Part shown: piece after piece, positions 11,824 to 14,954 of the stretch
Position numbering within the stretch: the stretch's first letter is position 1
Layout: each line of letters begins with the position of its first letter
Source of the DNA: JBDTDV01 sp039922875
GTDB lineage: Bacteria; Actinomycetota; Actinomycetes; Actinomycetales; Microbacteriaceae
DNA length: 14,954 nt
NCBI GenBank assembly: GCA_039922875.1
Contig: JBDTDV010000021.1
Span: 1 to 14,954 of the forward strand
Reading direction: 5' to 3'
Made by a program: the position numbers and the translations under genes
Notes under the pieces: model-generated
What the model was told of the DNA's origin: nothing
The model's database searches: none
What the model saw: the letters and a program-made list of their open reading frames with translations, nothing else

Positions 11824-13185
11824 ATGCCTCGCCTTTTCGGTACCGACGGAGTTCGGGGATTAGCCAACGCCGACCTGACGGTCGACATGGCTCTGAGCAT
11901 TGCCCAAGCGACGGCCGTTGTGCTGACCCAGGGGCGCAGCGCCGAGGCGCGCGCGGCGGCGGGCAAGCGGCCGGTCGCCGTAGTGGCCAGGGATCCGCGC
12001 GTCTCCGGAGAATTCCTGATCTCGGCAGTCGCCGCCGGCCTGGCGAGTTCCGGCATCGATGTGCTCGACGCCGGAGTCATCCCGACGCCCGCGGCCGCGT
12101 TCCTGATCGCGGATATCGGCGCCGATTTCGGAGTGATGATCTCGGCCTCCCACAACCCGGCTCCAGACAACGGCATCAAGATCTTCGCCCGCGGCGGCAC
12201 GAAGCTGCCGGACATCGTCGAGGATCGCATCGAAGCGGCAATGGACCGCCCGAAGCTCGCGCCGACTGGTGTGGGGGTGGGGCGGATTCGCCGGTTCTCG
12301 GATGCCGAGGATCGGTACGTTCTGCACCTGCTCAGTTCCCTGCCGCATCGGTTGGACGGCATCCATGTGGTGCTGGATTGCGCGAACGGCGCCGCGGCGG
12401 GAATTTCGCCTGAGGCTTTCACCGTTGCCGGTGGACGGATCACCGTCATCGGCAATGACCCAGACGGGATCAACATCAACGACGGGGTCGGATCCACCCA
12501 TCTGGGGCATCTGGCTGACGCCGTCGTCGCCAACCACGCCGATCTCGGCATCGCGCACGACGGTGATGCGGACCGGTGTCTGGCCGTGGATCGGGACGGC
12601 AACATCATCGATGGCGATCAGATCATGGCCGTTCTCGCGCTGGGAATGGCCGAACGTCAAGCCCTGCGCGAGCGCACCCTGGTGACCACCGTGATGAGCA
12701 ATCTCGGGCTGCGGGTCGCGATGGCGGAGAATGATATCCGAGTCGTGCAGACCAAGGTCGGCGACAGGTACGTGCTGGAAGAAATGAACCGGCATCATTT
12801 CTCCCTGGGCGGCGAGCAGTCCGGTCACGTGATCATGCAGGACTATGCGACCACCGGCGACGGAATCCTCACCGGCCTGCACCTGGTCAGCGAGATGGCC
12901 AGGCTGGACAAGTCTCTGGCGGAACTCGCCGGGCAGATGACGGTGTATCCGCAGATTCTGGTCAACGTGAAGGACGTCGACCGGCAGGGTGTCGCCACCG
13001 ATCGAGTGCTCGCCGAAGCGGTGCGGGAGGCGGAGCGTAGCCTTGGCGAGAGTGGTCGCGTGCTGCTGCGGCCATCCGGAACCGAGCAGCTGGTACGGGT
13101 CATGGTCGAGGCAGCAGACCAGCCGACAGCCGATCGTCTGGCCCACCAACTGGCTGACGTCGTCCGGGACCGACTCGCCCTCTAG
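11824..13185 (+). CDS. glmM: Phosphoglucosamine mutase
   Basis: GlmM converts glucosamine-6-phosphate to glucosamine-1-phosphate, the middle step from fructose-6-phosphate to UDP-GlcNAc for peptidoglycan. The 453-residue protein has all four family sites: MPRLFGTDGVRG at the N-terminus, the phosphoserine loop SASHNPAPDNGIK (Ser109), the magnesium loop DGDADR (246-251), the sugar-binding GGEQSGH (329-335) and the phosphate-binding RPSGTEQLVRVMVE (from 416). Length and order are standard. It lies 24 nt after rpsI, a neighbourhood common in actinobacteria, and glmS, the preceding enzyme of the pathway, starts 1.04 kb downstream. The gene is convergent with coaA (56 bp). Confidence 0.98.
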   Translation: MPRLFGTDGVRGLANADLTVDMALSIAQATAVVLTQGRSAEARAAAGKRPVAVVARDPRVSGEFLISAVAAGLASSGIDVLDAGVIPTPAAAFLIADIGADFGVMISASHNPAPDNGIKIFARGGTKLPDIVEDRIEAAMDRPKLAPTGVGVGRIRRFSDAEDRYVLHLLSSLPHRLDGIHVVLDCANGAAAGISPEAFTVAGGRITVIGNDPDGININDGVGSTHLGHLADAVVANHADLGIAHDGDADRCLAVDRDGNIIDGDQIMAVLALGMAERQALRERTLVTTVMSNLGLRVAMAENDIRVVQTKVGDRYVLEEMNRHHFSLGGEQSGHVIMQDYATTGDGILTGLHLVSEMARLDKSLAELAGQMTVYPQILVNVKDVDRQGVATDRVLAEAVREAERSLGESGRVLLRPSGTEQLVRVMVEAADQPTADRLAHQLADVVRDRLAL

Positions 13186-13203
13186 CGCCGTCCGGTTGCC
13201 CAG

Positions 13204-13223
13204 TCGCGCGGCGAGGAGCGCGA
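13204..13223. terminator. Weak hairpin between convergent glmM and coaA
   Basis: TCGCGC (13204-13209) and GCGCGA (13218-13223) form a 6-bp GC-rich stem with an 8-nt loop in the 56-bp convergent gap. There is no U-tract on either strand, so termination here, if any, is probably factor-dependent. Confidence 0.3.
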
Positions 13224-13241
13224 GTGGCTACAGCGGCCGGA

Positions 13242-14189
13242 TCAGAGCTTGCGCAGCAGCACCGTGTTCACCTTGTGGTCGGAGCCCTTGCGCAGCACCA
13301 GCCGCGCACGAGACCGGGTGGGCTTGATGTTCATTTGCAGGTTGGGTTCGTTGATGGTCGTCCAGATGTCCCTGGCCCTGGCCCTGGCCTCGGTTTCGGT
13401 CAACGACGCGAACCGGTGGAAATAGGACTGCGGGTTGGCGAACGCACCGCGCTGCAGCTTGAGGAAGCGCTCCTCGTACCAGGTTGCGATGTCGCGGGTT
13501 CTGGCGTCCACATAGATCGAGAAGTCGAACAGGTCGCTGACCGCGAGCCGGTTCGCGGTCCCGCTGGGTTGCAGCACGTTGAGCCCCTCGACGATCAAAA
13601 CGTCGGGCTGACGCAGCACCACCTGGGCGCCCGGGACGATGTCGTAACTCAGGTGCGAGTAAAACGGCGCACGCACCTCGGCCACCCCGCTCTTCACCTC
13701 GATCACGAAGCGCAGCAGGGACCGGCGGTCGTACGACTCCGGAAACCCCTTGCGATCCATCAGCCCGCGCTTCTCCAACTCGGCGTTGGGCAGCAGAAAG
13801 CCGTCCGTGGTGACCAGTTCGACCCGTGGGGTGTCTTCCCAGCGCGACAGAAGTTCGCGCAGCAGCCGCGCGATAGTCGATTTGCCTACCGCCACCGATC
13901 CGCCGACGCCGATCACAAATGGGGTGCGCTGGGCCCGTTCGCCGAGGAAATCGCTGGTCGCGCGGTGCAATCTGCGGGTGCCGGCGACGTAGAGATTGAG
14001 CAGTCGGCTCAGCGGTAGATAGACTTCGGCGACTTCATGGATGTCCAGCCGGTCGCCCAGCCCGCGCAACTGTACGATCTCGGTTTCGCGCAGGGGCAGC
14101 TTGGTGGCCAGAGCCAATTCGGCCCAATCCGCGCGGCCGAGCTCGACGAAGGGGGAGGTCTGGCCGGCGCCGGGGACAGTGTCAGCCAT
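13242..14189 (-). CDS. coaA: Type I pantothenate kinase
   Basis: CoaA phosphorylates pantothenate with ATP, the first and usually rate-controlling step of coenzyme A synthesis. The 315-residue product has YLPLSRLLNLYV (57-68), the P-loop GVGGSVAVGKST (94-105), VELVTTDGFLLPN (123-135), RKGFPESYD (146-154), APFYSHLSYDIVPG (174-187) and DVLIVEGLNVLQ (196-207). These are typical of the bacterial P-loop-kinase type, not the CoaX type. The ATG at 14189 was chosen over a TTG 9 nt upstream. A -10-like TAAGCT lies 8 nt before it and no Shine-Dalgarno is present. It is divergent from glmS with 34 bp between the start codons, and convergent with glmM. Confidence 0.97.
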   Translation of the reverse strand: MADTVPGAGQTSPFVELGRADWAELALATKLPLRETEIVQLRGLGDRLDIHEVAEVYLPLSRLLNLYVAGTRRLHRATSDFLGERAQRTPFVIGVGGSVAVGKSTIARLLRELLSRWEDTPRVELVTTDGFLLPNAELEKRGLMDRKGFPESYDRRSLLRFVIEVKSGVAEVRAPFYSHLSYDIVPGAQVVLRQPDVLIVEGLNVLQPSGTANRLAVSDLFDFSIYVDARTRDIATWYEERFLKLQRGAFANPQSYFHRFASLTETEARARARDIWTTINEPNLQMNIKPTRSRARLVLRKGSDHKVNTVLLRKL

Positions 14190-14197
14190 AGGGCACA

Positions 14198-14203
14198 AGC
14201 TTA
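14198..14203 (-). promoter_or_regulatory. -10-like element of a putative leaderless coaA promoter
   Basis: On the - strand TAAGCT is followed by 8 nt and the coaA ATG. It lies 7 bp from the oppositely directed glmS -10. Its -35 region would fall at the glmS start codon; no good -35 is seen. Confidence 0.45.
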
Positions 14204-14210
14204 GTGCCGC

Positions 14211-14216
14211 TAAAAT
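14211..14216 (+). promoter_or_regulatory. -10-like element of a putative leaderless glmS promoter
   Basis: TAAAAT is followed by 7 nt and the glmS ATG at 14224. There is no Shine-Dalgarno. Its -35 region would fall at the coaA start codon. Confidence 0.5.
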
Positions 14217-14223
14217 CGGGCAT

Positions 14224-14954
14224 ATGTGTGGAATCGTGGGGTATGTCGGTGGCCGGGGCAGTCTGCAGGTTCTGCTTGGAGGTCTGAAGCGGCTCGAATA
14301 TCGCGGCTACGACTCCGCCGGAGTGGCGGTCATCACCGATTCCGGGATCGTCGAATCCCGCAAGCGCGCTGGAAAGCTGTCGGTGTTGCTGGATGAGCTT
14401 CAGCGCCATCCGATGGTCGACGGTGCAACCGGAATCGGTCACACCCGTTGGGCCACGCACGGCGGGCCCACCGACCGCAACGCGCACCCCCATCTGGGCG
14501 ACGACGGCAAGCTGGCGCTGATCCACAACGGCATAATCGAGAATTTCGGGCCGCTTCGCGACGAGCTCCTCGCAGAGGGCTTCTCGTTCACCAGCGAGAC
14601 CGACTCCGAGGTCGCCGCGGTCCTGCTCGGCCGCGAGTATCACGCCACCGGAAACCTGCGGGAAGCATTTCGGCGAGTGGTCACCCGGCTGGATGGCGCG
14701 TTCACGTTGCTTGCCCTGCACCAGGACGAACCCGGCCTGGTGGTCGGTGCCCGCCGCAACTCGCCGCTGGTCATCGGCCTCGGCGACGGGGAAAACTTTT
14801 TGGGTTCGGATGTCGCGGCGTTCGTGCAGTACACCCGGCGCGCCGTCGCGATCGGTCAAGACCAGATCGTCGCGATCACGCCGGATGCCGTCACCGTAAC
14901 CGACTTCGACGGCGCGCCGGTGCAGGCGGATGAGTTCGAGATCGCCTGGGACGC
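14224..14954 (+). CDS. glmS: Glutamine-fructose-6-phosphate aminotransferase (isomerizing), 3' truncated by the window
   Basis: GlmS makes glucosamine-6-phosphate from fructose-6-phosphate and glutamine, the committed step of hexosamine synthesis. The visible 243 residues are the N-terminal class II glutamine amidotransferase domain: Met is followed by the nucleophile Cys2 in MCGIVGYVG, then RLEYRGYDSAGVAV (23-36), GHTRWATHGGPTDRNAHPH (72-90), HNGIIENF (101-108) and SETDSE (124-129). The two C-terminal SIS isomerase domains lie beyond the window. The initiator ATG is fixed by the required Met-Cys N-terminus. A TAAAAT hexamer lies 7 nt upstream and there is no Shine-Dalgarno and no room for a long leader, so a glmS ribozyme or riboswitch of the Bacillus type is excluded here. 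Confidence 0.97.
   Translation, partial: MCGIVGYVGGRGSLQVLLGGLKRLEYRGYDSAGVAVITDSGIVESRKRAGKLSVLLDELQRHPMVDGATGIGHTRWATHGGPTDRNAHPHLGDDGKLALIHNGIIENFGPLRDELLAEGFSFTSETDSEVAAVLLGREYHATGNLREAFRRVVTRLDGAFTLLALHQDEPGLVVGARRNSPLVIGLGDGENFLGSDVAAFVQYTRRAVAIGQDQIVAITPDAVTVTDFDGAPVQADEFEIAWD

Noticed and set aside
11860..13149. Antisense open frame of 429 codons within glmM
   Set aside because: A shadow of glmM in another frame; no family resemblance, while glmM has all catalytic motifs.
14190..14223. glmS ribozyme or riboswitch
   Set aside because: Only 34 bp separate glmS from coaA and the promoter appears leaderless, which leaves no room for such an RNA.

Overview
This window is a GC-rich piece of an actinobacterial chromosome, most likely from the order Micrococcales and plausibly Microbacteriaceae. 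That placement is an inference. It rests on the gene order infA-rpmJ-rpsM-rpsK-rpoA-rplQ ... truA ... rplM-rpsI-glmM, the absence of rpsD between rpsK and rpoA, the Ala/Glu-rich tail on ribosomal protein L17, the N-terminal extension on S9, and TANNNT -10 boxes placed directly upstream of start codons.

Layout: (1) 1-1269, the 3' three quarters of ptsI (PTS Enzyme I), cut by the window edge. (2) 1475-4855, a translation/transcription block of infA, rpmJ, rpsM, rpsK, rpoA and rplQ, all on +, closed by a perfect 14-bp-stem terminator. The rpsK-rpoA gap is unusually structured: 14-bp tandem repeats, a hairpin and an inverted repeat next to the rpoA ribosome binding site. (3) 4958-8097, two genes inserted between rplQ and truA: a tandem-GNAT acetyltransferase on + and a convergent membrane acyltransferase fused to an SGNH hydrolase on -. 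(4) 8177-9076, truA. (5) 9077-10820, an accessory island: a G-quadruplex-prone tract and an AbiEi/DUF559-type nuclease-like gene, flanked by two 65-bp inverted-repeat elements, then short direct repeats. (6) 10821-13185, rplM, rpsI and glmM. (7) 13242-14954, coaA on - diverging from the start of glmS on +, with only 34 bp between the two start codons.

How the genes work together: IF-1, L36, S13, S11, L17, L13, S9 and RNA polymerase alpha build the translation and transcription machinery, and TruA modifies tRNA. GlmS and GlmM are two steps of hexosamine synthesis towards UDP-GlcNAc for the cell wall. CoaA commits pantothenate to coenzyme A. The acyltransferase probably O-acylates an envelope polymer.

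A clear split in initiation signals runs through the window. Ribosomal-protein genes have leaders, mostly with Shine-Dalgarno sites. The GNAT gene, truA, glmM, coaA and glmS have a -10-like hexamer 6-8 nt before the start codon and no Shine-Dalgarno, so they look leaderless.

The best candidate for something undescribed is the 9.1-10.5 kb island. There a restriction-nuclease-like gene is bracketed by matched 65-bp elements with GAATTCAGGA arms. It also carries a perfect 26-bp palindrome centred on GAATTC within its own coding sequence.
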